From: Chara braunii
Lineage: Eukaryota > Streptophyta > Charophyceae > Charales > Characeae
NCBI GenBank assembly: GCA_003427395.1
Contig: BFEA01000623.1
Span: 386,212 to 406,574 of the forward strand
Direction: 5' to 3'
DNA length: 20,363 nucleotides
A program made the position numbers and the translations under genes. Below are positions 1 through 8,480 of this stretch, piece by piece (positions within the stretch are counted from its first letter, which is position 1; every line of letters starts with the position of its first letter). The notes under the pieces were generated by a model. It saw only the letters and a program-made list of their open reading frames with translations, did no database searches and was not told where the DNA came from.

Positions 1-201
1 GCCGACGGTCGGCGTGTTCAACACTGGCACAGACCAAATCCCAACGGGGGATTACACTGCGCTCTCTCTCAAGAAGAGGAGTGACTAGTCTCCTGAAGCT
101 GACGATTGTGGACTTTCGTTCCATTCACCACATCCAACAATCTGCAACCCAAGATATACCAACAAAGGTGCTCTATAGTTGGCAGGCTTTGGGCGATAGA
201 G
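1..201. other. No gene recognised (left edge)
   Basis: No protein family is recognisable in any frame. The first 13 bases form a perfect interrupted palindrome (arms GCCGAC and GTCGGC around one G). The short open frame starting at 81 has no recognisable domain and runs into the purine-rich repeat to the right, so I do not treat it as a gene. Confidence 0.5.
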
Positions 202-284
202 AAGGCTACACTGAGGAAGAAGAGGGTTATGGGGAGGGGGGCGAGGCTACACTTAGGGTGAAGAGGGTTATGGGAAGGGGGGCG
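202..284 (+). repeat. 41-bp tandem duplication, G-rich
   Basis: Two imperfect copies follow each other with a 41-base period. Each begins with GGCTACACT (203 and 244) and contains GAAGAGGGTTATGGG (219 and 260) followed by a run of six Gs. This opens a strongly G-rich, purine-biased stretch that continues to about 380. Confidence 0.75.
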
Positions 285-380
285 TAGTATGGGTGGTGGG
301 GGAGGGGTCAGGTGGGGGTGGAAGAGAGGGAGGAAGGATCAACTGGAAGGAGGGGTACCAGGGGGTTGGGGTTAGGCATC
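228..380 (+). other. G-run cluster with G-quadruplex potential
   Basis: The + strand carries more than eight runs of three to six Gs separated by short spacers, for example around 270-312 and 340-375. Four closely spaced G-runs meet the usual sequence rule for an intramolecular G-quadruplex. Whether it folds cannot be told from sequence. No gene overlaps it convincingly. Confidence 0.5.
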
Positions 381-433
381 GGAAGAGTTGTTCCGTTTGA
401 TTAAGTGGGCTTGTTTCGATTATGTGAGGATTG

Positions 434-924
434 AGCCCTCAAGTACGGGCCTGGCCATGATGTACATGTTCTGGGCTAAGGCCCCAGCAAGCCTCGTGCC
501 CGCCCTAAGTGAAGGCGGGCCAGCAAATCAACAAGAGCCCTCTGTGCCAACATTTCACGAAGTGGGGTCCATACAGTTGCAGCACGCCAGGTGGTTGGAG
601 TGCACCGAGTCTCGGATTTCAGCAAATGCTGAAATGCCCAGGGCCTCTGAGTTAGTTAGGCCCTGGGCACTCGAATGTGAGGACGACAATGCATGCCGGG
701 TATAGAGGCCAAAAATGCCAAAGGGAAATCGGCCCACTGTCTGAATCTGGCCGCAGGCCCTGATGAAAGAAGCGCAACTGCATTGCCCCGGGGCCCAACT
801 GTATCGGGCTGGGTTCAGCCTCTGGGTCCCGGGCACAGGCTGAAGGGAGGCCGCCCACACGCTGCACTGGCATATAGGCAAGCAGGGCGAGTGGGCAGGG
901 ATCTTGGCCATTGCGGGCAATGCC
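434..924. repeat. Cluster of short perfect inverted repeats
   Basis: At least seven stem-loop-capable inverted repeats lie in about 500 bases of GC-rich DNA. They are CTGGG/CCCAG (471-487), GCCCGCC/GGCGGGC (498-520), CCGAG/CTCGG (605-615), ATTTCAGCA/TGCTGAAAT (616-635), TGCCCAGGGCCT/AGGCCCTGGGCA (635-669), TCAGCCT/AGGCTGA (815-843) and GGCCATTGC/GCAATGCC with one bulge (906-924). GCCCCGGGGC at 785-794 is a perfect palindrome. Open frames on both strands here look like GC-rich shadows without domains. This could be a foldback or miniature element, or structured non-coding sequence. Confidence 0.6.
605..669. repeat. Three abutting perfect inverted repeats
   Basis: Three inverted repeats follow without spacers: 605-615 (5-bp arms, 1-nt centre), 616-635 (9-bp arms, 2-nt centre) and 635-669 (12-bp arms, 11-nt centre). 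All arms match perfectly. The first has too small a centre to fold as a hairpin but is an exact interrupted palindrome. Confidence 0.8.
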
Positions 925-1893
925 GGCACGCTGCGCGAATGCTGCTGCGCTGCCGCTAAGAGAGGGGCAAGGCAGGCCAGCGCTAGGCGGTAGGGCGCTG
1001 CCTGCGCACCAGGGCACTGGCGGCCATAGCCGGGCCGCATGAGGGTGCAGAGAGGCGCTGTGTGGGTACAAGGGAGAGTGTGGGTGAAGAGGACACGTAC
1101 CTGGTGGAGGTGGAGGTCGGCATTGGTGTTGACATCATCACTCGCACTGGTAGTCAAGTTGTCTGGTTGCTTTCATCGCTGTAGTTGTAGGCTAGGCTGT
1201 AGAGTAGATAGGGCGCCTGGCGCCATTCACAAGAGAGAGCTACATTTGGGTTATGATGTTGCTGTTGCCCTGTTGGGCATGGACATTGACTCACGATTCT
1301 TCTGTATCATTCTCAATGGGATGGTTACTCGGTTCCATGTGCTATCTGCTTTGGCTTTGACTACTTGGACTTCAGTGTGATTTTGCATTCTGGATTTCTG
1401 TGCTTCGTCCATATTCATGTTCCTTGCAATTACGGCTTTTGTAGGGCAACCCAGTCACAGAGTAAGGAAACACTCAGGTGGGCGGAGATGCCATGTACAT
1501 TCATGCAGTCTCCAGTCTTTCCAGTCCACAGAGTTTCGTTTTAGGGTCGAGCCAAATTCATGTTTTCTGAACTTTTCCCTTTTTCTTTTCTTTTTCCGTT
1601 CCTGTTTTTTGTTGTGGCCTTCTTGCCTTTTGAGTCGGTTCATGCTACTTGACAGCTGTTTTCCACTTGCCTGGACATAACCAGGAGCGAAGTACAAGGG
1701 TAGTTTGACCCATGCCGGTGAACCTTCCAATTCATTAGATCATTGATACTGTGAACTCTGTCTTGTGTCTGCTCTTTGTCCCAGATGCCAGCAGTTATTG
1801 ATACTAGTGGCTATTGGCTTTGTGATAGACTGTTGTTAGTGTTGTGCTCATTGCATGTGTTTTCTGAACTACTACTTAATGTCTTTTGTGCAG
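925..1893. other. No gene; intron-like, T-rich to the right
   Basis: No coding region is recognised. From about 1200 the + strand becomes T-rich, with a polypyrimidine stretch near 1568-1620 and a tract ending TTTTGTGCAG immediately before the HPt exon. That suits an intron read on the + strand. I searched the + strand by eye for the preceding HPt exon (the helix rich in Phe, Asp and Leu before the His helix) and did not find it, so it probably lies upstream of this window. Confidence 0.5.
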
Positions 1894-1962
1894 CATGACT
1901 AACCCTGTCAACTTCAAAGCTGTGGACGGGCTGGTGCATCAGTTCAAAGGTAGCAGTGCAAG
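1894..1962 (+). CDS. Exon of a histidine phosphotransfer (HPt) protein
   Basis: This 69-base exon encodes part of a plant-type HPt protein, which carries phosphate from sensor histidine kinases to response regulators in two-component relays such as cytokinin signalling. The translation contains NPVNFKAVD and VHQFKGSSA, matching the family's active-site helix; the phospho-accepting His codon is 1937-1939. The exon is bordered by an acceptor (TTTTGTGCAG, ending 1893) and a donor (GTGAGA, from 1963), and both introns fall in the same phase after the second codon base. The last partial codon, AG, would allow the Ser usual at this place in the family before an Ile-Gly-Ala motif. Length and phase are self-consistent. 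No other exon of the gene is visible here, so I cannot say whether the gene is intact. The retrotransposon from 2498 sits in the following intron. Confidence 0.85.
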
Positions 1963-2497
1963 GTGAGACTATCAAAGTTCCCCTTCATTACGAAAAGAGA
2001 TGAAAAGGTGGTGTCCTTCTTTTCTAGAGTGACCTCACCTCTGAAGTGTTATGTGAGTGTAACTGAAGTGAGCTCGCGTGCTCTAGCAAAAGTGTATTGT
2101 GTATGAGGTAGCAAGACTGTTGAAGATATTTGGATAGCAAATGTGTATTGTGTTTCGGAATGGCACACCAATTGAATCTTGTGGTACAATGGTACCTTGC
2201 AGAAGTAGTTTTGTGACCCTTGAAGATCAATATGACCCAGTAAACCCTGTTGTGATTGCTTTTCCTTGAAGTTTGCTGATTGTCTGTGATGGAGAGTGTC
2301 CGTTGCGGCTCCGTGAGAAGTAAACTGCAGCATGCACTCTCCTCCCACACGGCCCCTGGCAGGCCTGGCCTTGGACTTCTGTGCCCTACGGTGCACGGCC
2401 CACACATTGAGTAAACATAAGGTTGTGGTTCATTTTCTGGGCCTTGGTTCCTTTTCTTTCAGACAGTGTAAGCTATTTTGGTGTAATTTTTCTGAGC
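1963..2497 (+). other. HPt intron, part upstream of the retrotransposon
   Basis: This begins with the donor GTGAGA and contains no recognised coding sequence. A small direct repeat, GCAAA(A/T)GTGTATTGTGT, occurs near 2086 and 2137. A tract ending TTTTCTTTCAG at 2461 resembles an acceptor, but what follows does not encode the expected next HPt segment. The sequence ends at the inferred target site of element 1. Confidence 0.55.
2494..2497. repeat. Left copy of the element 1 target-site duplication
   Basis: GAGC stands directly before the inferred LTR start TGTAATGACC. The same bases follow the right LTR end at 11351-11354. The match extends to GAGCTGT (2494-2500 and 11351-11357), so a 5-bp duplication GAGCT, normal for Ty3/gypsy elements, is equally possible if the LTR starts one base later. 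Confidence 0.55.
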
Positions 2498-3130
2498 TGT
2501 AATGACCCGCCAAAAACACAGACTGAGAACACTGCTGATTTCTGGGATTTGCCACTGGAATAACAGGTAGGCCGGTACCACTCGAGTAGTGGTAGGAGTG
2601 TCGGGTAGTGGAGGCCGAGCAGAAGAAGACAAAAAGTTGGCATTTTTAGAGGCCCAGTAGCAGTAGCATAGAGGTAGGCCGGTACCAGTCCAAGTAGCCC
2701 GGGTCTAGGGCCTGTCTGGAGGTTAGCAGAGCCTGCAATGATGTTTCCCTCCGAAAGGGAGGAGGTACCGGTTGCTGGGAGGCCGCTCGGCCTAGGAAGT
2801 CACCGCCCAGGAGGCCAGTAGGCTGCTATATCTTCCGGAGGAGCAAGTAGCTCCTCCTCATTTGCGGTGTGCAAGGATTGGCGACATGCTGCTGGAGCAC
2901 AGCGCTGGCTGGTACAGCGCTGCTTGGAGGTGAAGGGCCGCTGGAGCTCAGCCTGGCTATGGCAAGCAGTCCAGCTTGAGGAGGAGGAAGAAGGGGGCGA
3001 GGTAGGAGAGTGGCGAGGCACCGTCTTCAACACCTGGTTGGGCGCTGCATCTGGAAGGCCCCAGTTGGGGTAGTGCTACACCAAGGAAGCTCGAGGCAGA
3101 GTCAGGCATGGCGGACCAAGTCAGCAGCGA

Positions 3131-3243
3131 CATAGCTGCTTTGGGTTGTCCTTTGGACATCAGCGCAGCACCATAGCTGCCTTGGGTTGTCCTTTGGACA
3201 TCAGCGCAGCACCATAGCTGCTTGGGTTGTCTTGTGGACAGGA
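3131..3243 (+). repeat. 41-bp tandem repeat in the 5' LTR
   Basis: Two full copies (3131-3171 and 3172-3212) and a partial, more diverged third copy start with CATAGCTGC and include GGGTTGTCCTTTGGACATC. The same array is at 10772-10880 in the 3' LTR, so it was present when the element inserted. Confidence 0.85.
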
Positions 3244-3322
3244 GGGCAGGGCCCTCAGTAGTCCGCCATAGCCTATGCCTGTGAGAGGAGGCTGAAGGAG
3301 GGTGTCCATAGCTATGGTGGAC

Positions 3323-3346
3323 TTGTTGTTGTTGTTGTTGTTGTTG
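3323..3346 (+). repeat. (TTG)8 microsatellite in the 5' LTR
   Basis: There are eight perfect TTG units. The matching position in the 3' LTR (10963-11013) has seventeen. Confidence 0.95.
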
Positions 3347-3507
3347 AGTTGAGTCGGCAGTAAGAGGGAACTTTGGATATTGATTCTGGTTCATCCATTC
3401 ATTGTTATTATTATTATTGGGAGAAGAATAAGATTGGCGAAGCGAAGGAGGAGGAAGGTGGAGAGAGAAGGGGGAATTGTCATTGGTCTTGCTAGTCCAC
3501 ATCTTTT

Positions 3508-3558
3508 CTTCTTCTTCTTCTTCTTCTTCTTCTTCTTCTTCTTCTTCTTCTTCTTCTT
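3508..3558 (+). repeat. (CTT)17 microsatellite in the 5' LTR
   Basis: Seventeen perfect CTT units form a polypyrimidine/polypurine tract close to the end of the LTR. The 3' LTR array is longer and has one interruption. Confidence 0.95.
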
Positions 3559-3671
3559 TATCTCTCCTCTGGTCTCTATTTCGTTGCAAGTGCTTTCATT
3601 TCTTTCGCAATTAGGTGGCATTGTCTTTCATTGTGAATTTGCACTTGGGGAATGACCAGGATCGTAACAAT

Positions 3672-3683
3672 TGGTATCGGAGC
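3672..3683 (+). promoter_or_regulatory. Primer binding site of element 1 (initiator-Met tRNA type)
   Basis: TGGTATCGGAGC starts three bases after the 5' LTR. It differs by one base from TGGTATCAGAGC, the complement of the 3' end of plant initiator methionine tRNA and the commonest primer site of plant Ty3/gypsy and Ty1/copia elements. It fixes the LTR end and the direction of the element. Confidence 0.9.
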
Positions 3684-5003
3684 GGACTTACTTGCTGGCG
3701 AGAGGTGTTAGTCACCCTAAACCTAATTCCGAGTTAGGTTAGGGCTAACCTAATCTCGGATTAGGGTTAGGAAGTTAGGGTTAAGTGGGGCAGTGAGGTA
3801 TGTGGATACTGCCCCCACCTGGTTAGGTCATGTAGGGTCAACATCAAACCTGACCAGGTTGCTTGAGTGATTGGATGGGGTGGCGAGACACAAAGGAGGC
3901 TGATTGGAGCAGGCGAGAGGGAGTAGAGAGTGAGAGGTACTCGCACCTGGAATCTGCACTTCAAGAAGGCATTGAGTGACTTTTGGGCTAGACTTGATCG
4001 GACGCTGCCATATCTGCATCAGAGAACTGCAAGTTGCTACTTTGGTCTTCAGACATCGGCGGGGGATCCGGCGTTGCAACAGAGGTGTAGGAAGGCCCTC
4101 TTAGTCATGCTAGGACACTTCGTGTAGTGGTAGCTAGGTGTCAGGAGGACTTATGAGAGAGGGGGGTGAGTCATTATCCATCTTTGGAGGCTGGGCCTCA
4201 CAGGTAAGTGTCGTGTGACCTGGTTATGCCCGTGGGAGGTTGCTTGGTACTTCATGGCCTGTTGGGGTGTGTTGGGCTCTCTTCCTCTTCTCTGCGGTCT
4301 TGGTTGTGTGTGTGAGCATGTGGATTGCTTTCTCACCTGATGGATGGATGGATGATGTATCTGTTCTAAATGACATATCTTTCTACGGTGCAATGTCTTT
4401 TCATTTCTGAACGGCTGTAGGGGTAAGTTCTTGCTGAAAGTTGTCTTTTCCTTTTCAGTAAGGTAGAGGCAGTTTGGGATTGACTTGGTACCCCTATCTC
4501 GTTGGTCCTGATCCACGACCTACTTGGGACCCCTCGGGACCCAGTGGGACCAGGCCCAACGGGACAGGACCTTTCGGGCCCAAATCTGTAGCGGTCAATG
4601 CACCTCTTTGCTGTGCTGAACTTGGGGGACATACGGCAAGCAAGGGCATTCCTTTCAAGGGGATCTTGACTGGTCTTACTGCATGTTATCACGTACTGCC
4701 CTGTGTCTGGCTCGACGACCGTCTGCACCCCTTGAAATCTCCATTGCTGCAATTAGTTTTCTTCGGCTGACTTATTGTGGTACATGTACCCTGTCAGGTT
4801 AGACAAGAGGGGATCTCCAGCTAATGTGATCAGGGCCCGTTCGATAAGTCAGTCCTCTCTTCCGTTTTATTTTTTTTATTATTCTTTTTATTTTTATTCT
4901 GCTGCGTGCCATTCTCCAAGTCCAAAGGAATTGCCACTTCGGCTAGGAGTTCTACCTTCTACTCTGTGTGATTTACTGTTTGTTTCTTTCATCTGAACTA
5001 TCT
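3684..5003 (+). other. Untranslated leader of element 1
   Basis: About 1.3 kb separate the primer site from the first gag-like Met. No domain is recognised. It holds a hairpin at 3722-3765, a stretch with repeated GGGACC/GGGAC words (about 4525-4570), and a T-rich tract at 4860-4900. Leaders of this length occur in plant Ty3/gypsy elements, where they carry packaging and translation signals; none can be assigned here. Confidence 0.6.
3722..3765 (+). repeat. Long near-perfect hairpin with TTAGGG words
   Basis: Left arm 3722-3741 and right arm 3746-3765 are complementary over about 20 bases apart from one shifted base on each side, with loop GGGC. The arms and flanks repeat the words CCTAA and TTAGG, and CCCTAAA occurs just before (3715-3721). 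On the RNA this would be a stable stem near the start of the packaged transcript. Confidence 0.8.
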
Positions 5004-6541
5004 ATGTCCGATATTGAGACGCGTGCACAGACAACGGAAAGAGAGAGAAGGGAGAAGGAAGGTGTTCTTTTTGAGAGTGTGAGGAAGGGCAAGAGGAGTG
5101 TTCGTCCAAACGTGAGGAGAGAGCGGACCCCTCTTGAGAGATCTACTAACACCCCTTCCTCCGGCATGGCAGACATCACATCTGCCCAATGGCAAGCCAT
5201 GTTGGACGCAGCGGACGAGAACGAGAAACCGTTCTTCCAAAAGCTTTATGATGATGCCGTACAGAGGGAGAGAGAGGCAGAGGCAGCAGCCAGAGCCACA
5301 AGCATTGCTGATCAGGTGGCCCTCCTGCAGGTCCCGGAAGCCAATCCTGACCGGTTCCAAGAGAGGCTAGCTGCTGCCGTAGCAGCCTTGGTTTGACTGC
5401 GGACCTTGGAGGACCTTGAGTCCCGTGTGACAGCACTGGAACAGCGGAACCAAGAGCTGCAGGCTGAGATAGTCAGCCTCAAACAGTCCCAACTGTCGGC
5501 CCCCCGTCCTCCTAATACTCGACCTACTGCAGTCCCAGTCTCTCAATCTAACACAGTCCTCAAGCGGCAGCGCCGACAGTTTTGCACTAGTCATAGTCCC
5601 AAATGCAGGATCATCAGCCCAAAACGCCAGAGTTCTTACTGGCGTACAGTACAGCGGTCCCGTAGTGGACAAGCGGGCGGCCACTCTGCCGTCCAAGTAC
5701 GATGGGAAAGGGGACATCACCTCTTGGATTAGCTCCATGCGCTCATACTTCGAGGTGATGCGGACATCGCCGGAAGATCGAAGCATGATCATGGGCACTA
5801 ATACCAAGCCCGCCGTACGGAATTTCATTGAACTCCAAGCTGTCACAACAGGTTTTGAGATAATTGACCTGACTGAGTGGTTGAAAGTGACTTCTGTACG
5901 CACTCTTGAGGACCTTCTCATCGCACGGTACCAAAGCAAGCACGCTGTGCTCAAGGCAAGGCTGAAGCTTGAGGCCCTCAAGGGCCAAACATGGAGGACC
6001 TCCGTGCAGGCTTTGGAACAGCACTTGACTGGTCTGTTCACCACTCCAGACCTGGGAATGACCGACGTGTCTTGCATGGATGTAGTCATGGGAGTGGCCC
6101 CTAAAGAATACCTCTCCCTGCTACTTGGCGAGAGCTCATGACGGATCTAGTCAACCTAGACATCGGGAGGCTGAAGATCAGTCCTACGCGGATGATCTGT
6201 CTCTAGATGACGATCTAGAGCCGGACTCCGATATGGGCTGTTCTACATCAGCCATTGAGTCTGACGTGAATGAAGATGAAAAACTTAATGCTTTTAAAAA
6301 GACTGCTTCAAGCAAGGGGCCTAACCGTGGTTCGGGTAGGGGAACTATTACACACCTCCCCAAGAATGTGAAGATCCCTGAGAAACTGGAGGATGCTTCT
6401 ACCAAGCCTTGGGAAACCCTCCGCATTAGTCAAAAGGAATGGGAAAGAAGATCCAAACTGCGCGTGTGCTTGCATTGCCAAAAGCCTGGACACGCTGTGC
6501 AGGACTGTTACTGTCTGCAGGGAAACAAGCAAAGGGCGTAG
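5004..6541 (+). pseudogene. gag: gag of element 1, broken
   Basis: This encoded the structural protein that packages the element RNA. I chose the Met at 5004 because the acidic/basic N-terminal region follows in that frame. The first part, to about 5545, holds a coiled coil (ESRVTALEQRNQELQAEI) and is cut by TGA at 5394-5396. A change of frame near 5530-5560 leads to the capsid-like core (5554-6141, containing YDGKGDITSWISSM), typical of Ty3/gypsy Gag. Near 6130 the frame changes again, possibly through a short third-frame stretch (ELMTDLVNLD), into an acidic region and a zinc knuckle. That knuckle, CX2CX4HX4C at 6467-6508 (CLHCQKPGHAVQDC), is intact. The frame ends at TAG 6539. One continuous ancestral gag-pol frame is likely but inferred. 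Confidence 0.88.
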
Positions 6542-6588
6542 AAGAGTCATTAGCACTCTCTACAACAAGGGAAGCTGAACCATCAGTT

Positions 6589-6728
6589 GCAGGCCCCTCC
6601 CATGAGCCTGAATCTGATCAACAACCTACTCTTGAAGCCCAAAACGACGCTGCGTCCAGCAGGCCCCTCCCATGAGCCTGAATCTGATCAACAACCTACT
6701 CTTGAAGCCCGAAACGACACTGAATCCA
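6589..6728 (+). repeat. 70-bp tandem duplication between gag and protease
   Basis: Copies 6589-6658 and 6659-6728 share AGGCCCCTCCCATGAGCCTG and the following bases with few differences. Seventy is not a multiple of three, so the duplication shifts the reading frame. The same peptide start (AGPSHEPESDQQPTLEA) is read in one frame from the first copy and in another from the second. Confidence 0.93.
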
Positions 6729-7362
6729 AGGCTGCTGCAGTTCAAGTATTGTACACTGAGCCTTGGGAGGAGTGTAAGGAAGTTGACTTCCACGCTCACC
6801 TGGAACATTGGCTGCAGCTCAAGCAGCAACGCCGTGTTCAAGGGAGTGTGGAGCTAACCTTCTTTAAGCTGCTCATTAACCGCCGATACATCCGCATGCT
6901 GATTGATAGTGGTTCAACCACCAATTTCTTTTCTCCTAACGGAATTCGTAAGGCGGGCCTGGGAATGAAGCAAGTGGAACTGCAGAACCCTTGTCAGACC
7001 CAGGTAGGCAACCAAGAGGTTGTCACCTCAACTCATGCTGTCAAAGGTGTGCGCGTCACTTTTGACAGGTATCGCATCGTCACACGAGCTGAATTTTTTT
7101 GTCATGGACAAGTGTCCGTTCGACGAGGTCATTGGTTTGGGCTGGTTAAAGGCTCATTGCCTAAGGACCACGTGGGCGGATAATCAGTTCGTGGTGCGTG
7201 ATGCGAAGGGGAATGAACGTACTGTTTTATTGGACGAGACGCGCGGGTCCCCTGTGACTCTTTTGAGTGCGAACAAATTCTGCAAATCAGTGCGCAGGCG
7301 CAAGGAAGCTGATCATGTACGTATAGCTCTTGTAAAGCCTCTCTATTCCATCTACTTCTACT
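6729..7362 (+). pseudogene. pol: Protease region of element 1, frameshifted
   Basis: A retroviral-type aspartic protease cuts the Gag-Pol polyprotein. The active-site triad Asp-Ser-Gly is at 6905-6913, in the stretch MLIDSGSTTNFF. The following flap region leads to a run of seven Ts at 7094-7100, where the frame changes. After the run the other frame reads FFVMDKCPFDEVIGLGWL, the conserved end of the Ty3/gypsy protease region. One extra T is the simplest explanation. A further shift near 7320-7345 joins a Pro/Ser/Thr linker in the RT frame. Confidence 0.85.
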
Positions 7363-8480
7363 GTGAATAATCCCTCTACTTCTGATCCAAGTACTTCAAA
7401 TCCGGTTGTAATTGCTGTAAATTCTCAATCTGATTTTCTTTCTCCTGATGAGGATGATCCTCCACCAGAAGTCCCAACAAACATTCGCCGGCTATTAGAT
7501 CGATTCCCTGAAGTTCTGGTCGAACCTCGTGGAGTTCCCGAGCGTCCGGTCAAACACAAGTTCGAGATAATAGAAGGGAGTGTTCCTCCAAAGGGCTGCG
7601 TCTACCATATGGGAGAAGGCGAATTGGAGGAGTTGAGGAGGCAGATTGGTGACATGATCGACCGTGGATGGATTAGGCCTAGTGAGTCGGAGTTCGGTGC
7701 ACCTGTCCTGTTTGTGCCAAAGAAAGGAGGCAAACTCCGGATGTGTATTGACTACCTCGGCCTCAATCGAATCACCAGAAAGAATGCTTACCCTTTGCCC
7801 CGCATAGATGATCTACTATATGTGGCAGGCGGGTGCAAGGTCTTCTCCAAGATCGACCTCAAGTCTGGTTACCACCAGATTCAAGTTGATCCGAGCGACC
7901 AGCACAAAATTGCATTTAAGACACGCGATGGGCTGTACGAATTCATGCCCTTCGGTCTTACGAATGCACCAGCCACATTTCAGTGCCTCATGGACAAGGT
8001 TCTTCGCCATCAACTCAACAGGTTTGTTGTTGTTTATCTCGACGACATCCTGATTTTCAGCAAGTCCATGGAAGAGCACGTCAAGCACCTTGAGGAAGTT
8101 TTGCAGGTCCTCAAGGAGGCACAGCTGCACCTCAACTTAGAGAAATTTGAGTTTGGAAGGGACAACGTCATCTATCTTGGGCACCGGTTGTCTGCAAACG
8201 GCCTTGAGCCAGAGGCAACCAAGGTTGAGGTCATCCGAAAGTGGCCTCAACCAGCGAACGTACGCGAGCTGGGTTCTTTTCTTGGTTTGGCCTCATATTA
8301 CCAGAAGTTTGTGCCCAAATTTTCTGTCATCGCTCACCCACTCTCAAGACTAACAAGTAAGAATGGTTCCTATGCGTGGTGTGAGAAGTGTGAGACTGCG
8401 TTTCAAGCCTTGAAAGAGGCATTGGTGAGTCATCCTGTGCTCCGCATTGCGGATTCCAACCTCACATTCGTAGTCACTAC
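7363..8480 (+). pseudogene. pol: Reverse transcriptase of element 1
   Basis: This is the longest intact frame of the element. It copies the element RNA into DNA. In order it shows the entry segment ending in the thumb-proximal GWIRPS, APVLFVPKKGG, RMCIDYLGLN, the first catalytic Asp in SKIDLKSGYHQI (7855-7857), MPFGLTNAPATFQ, the catalytic YLDD box (8035-8046), and the connection region FLGLASYYQKFVPKFS. The conserved Arg of the DYRGLN motif is Leu here (7756-7758). The frame opens with the GTG codon at 7363, but the true protein was a polyprotein, so this is not a start site. The frame runs on to 8553 only because a deletion near 8480 puts RNase H out of frame. The tail after 8480 is nonsense. 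Confidence 0.93.

Larger units (their letters stand above)
2498..3669 (+). repeat. 5' LTR of element 1
   Basis: The 5' LTR runs from TGTAATGACC, a start like that of many plant Ty3/gypsy LTRs, to ATCGTAACA, giving TG...CA ends. From 2564 onward it matches the 3' LTR at 10199-11350. The first 66 bases have no partner there because the 3' copy is truncated. Inside are three 41-bp tandem units, a TTG array and a CTT array. The open frames on both strands here, including glutamine-, glutamate- and lysine-rich ones, are read-throughs of these triplet arrays and not genes. CTATAT at 2825 could be a TATA-like element, but nothing confirms it. Confidence 0.88.

Noticed and set aside
555-1157. 200-residue minus-strand open frame
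   Set aside because: GC-rich and composed of His, Cys, Pro and Ala without any domain. It overlaps competing frames on both strands and the inverted-repeat cluster, so it is most likely a composition shadow.
2461-2490. Second exon after TTTTCTTTCAG
   Set aside because: The bases that follow do not encode the expected HPt continuation and soon meet stops.
2957-3589. Minus-strand 210-residue frame with poly-Glu and poly-Gln
   Set aside because: It is the read-through of the CTT and TTG microsatellites inside the LTR. The same happens at 10801-11270.
5367-6089. 240-residue minus-strand frame
   Set aside because: It is the antisense shadow of the element 1 gag. The + strand carries the recognisable capsid-like motifs.
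7094-7100. Programmed ribosomal frameshift at the T7 run
   Set aside because: The element has many other unprogrammed breaks, so a slippage mutation is the simpler reading. I keep it as a low-interest finding only.
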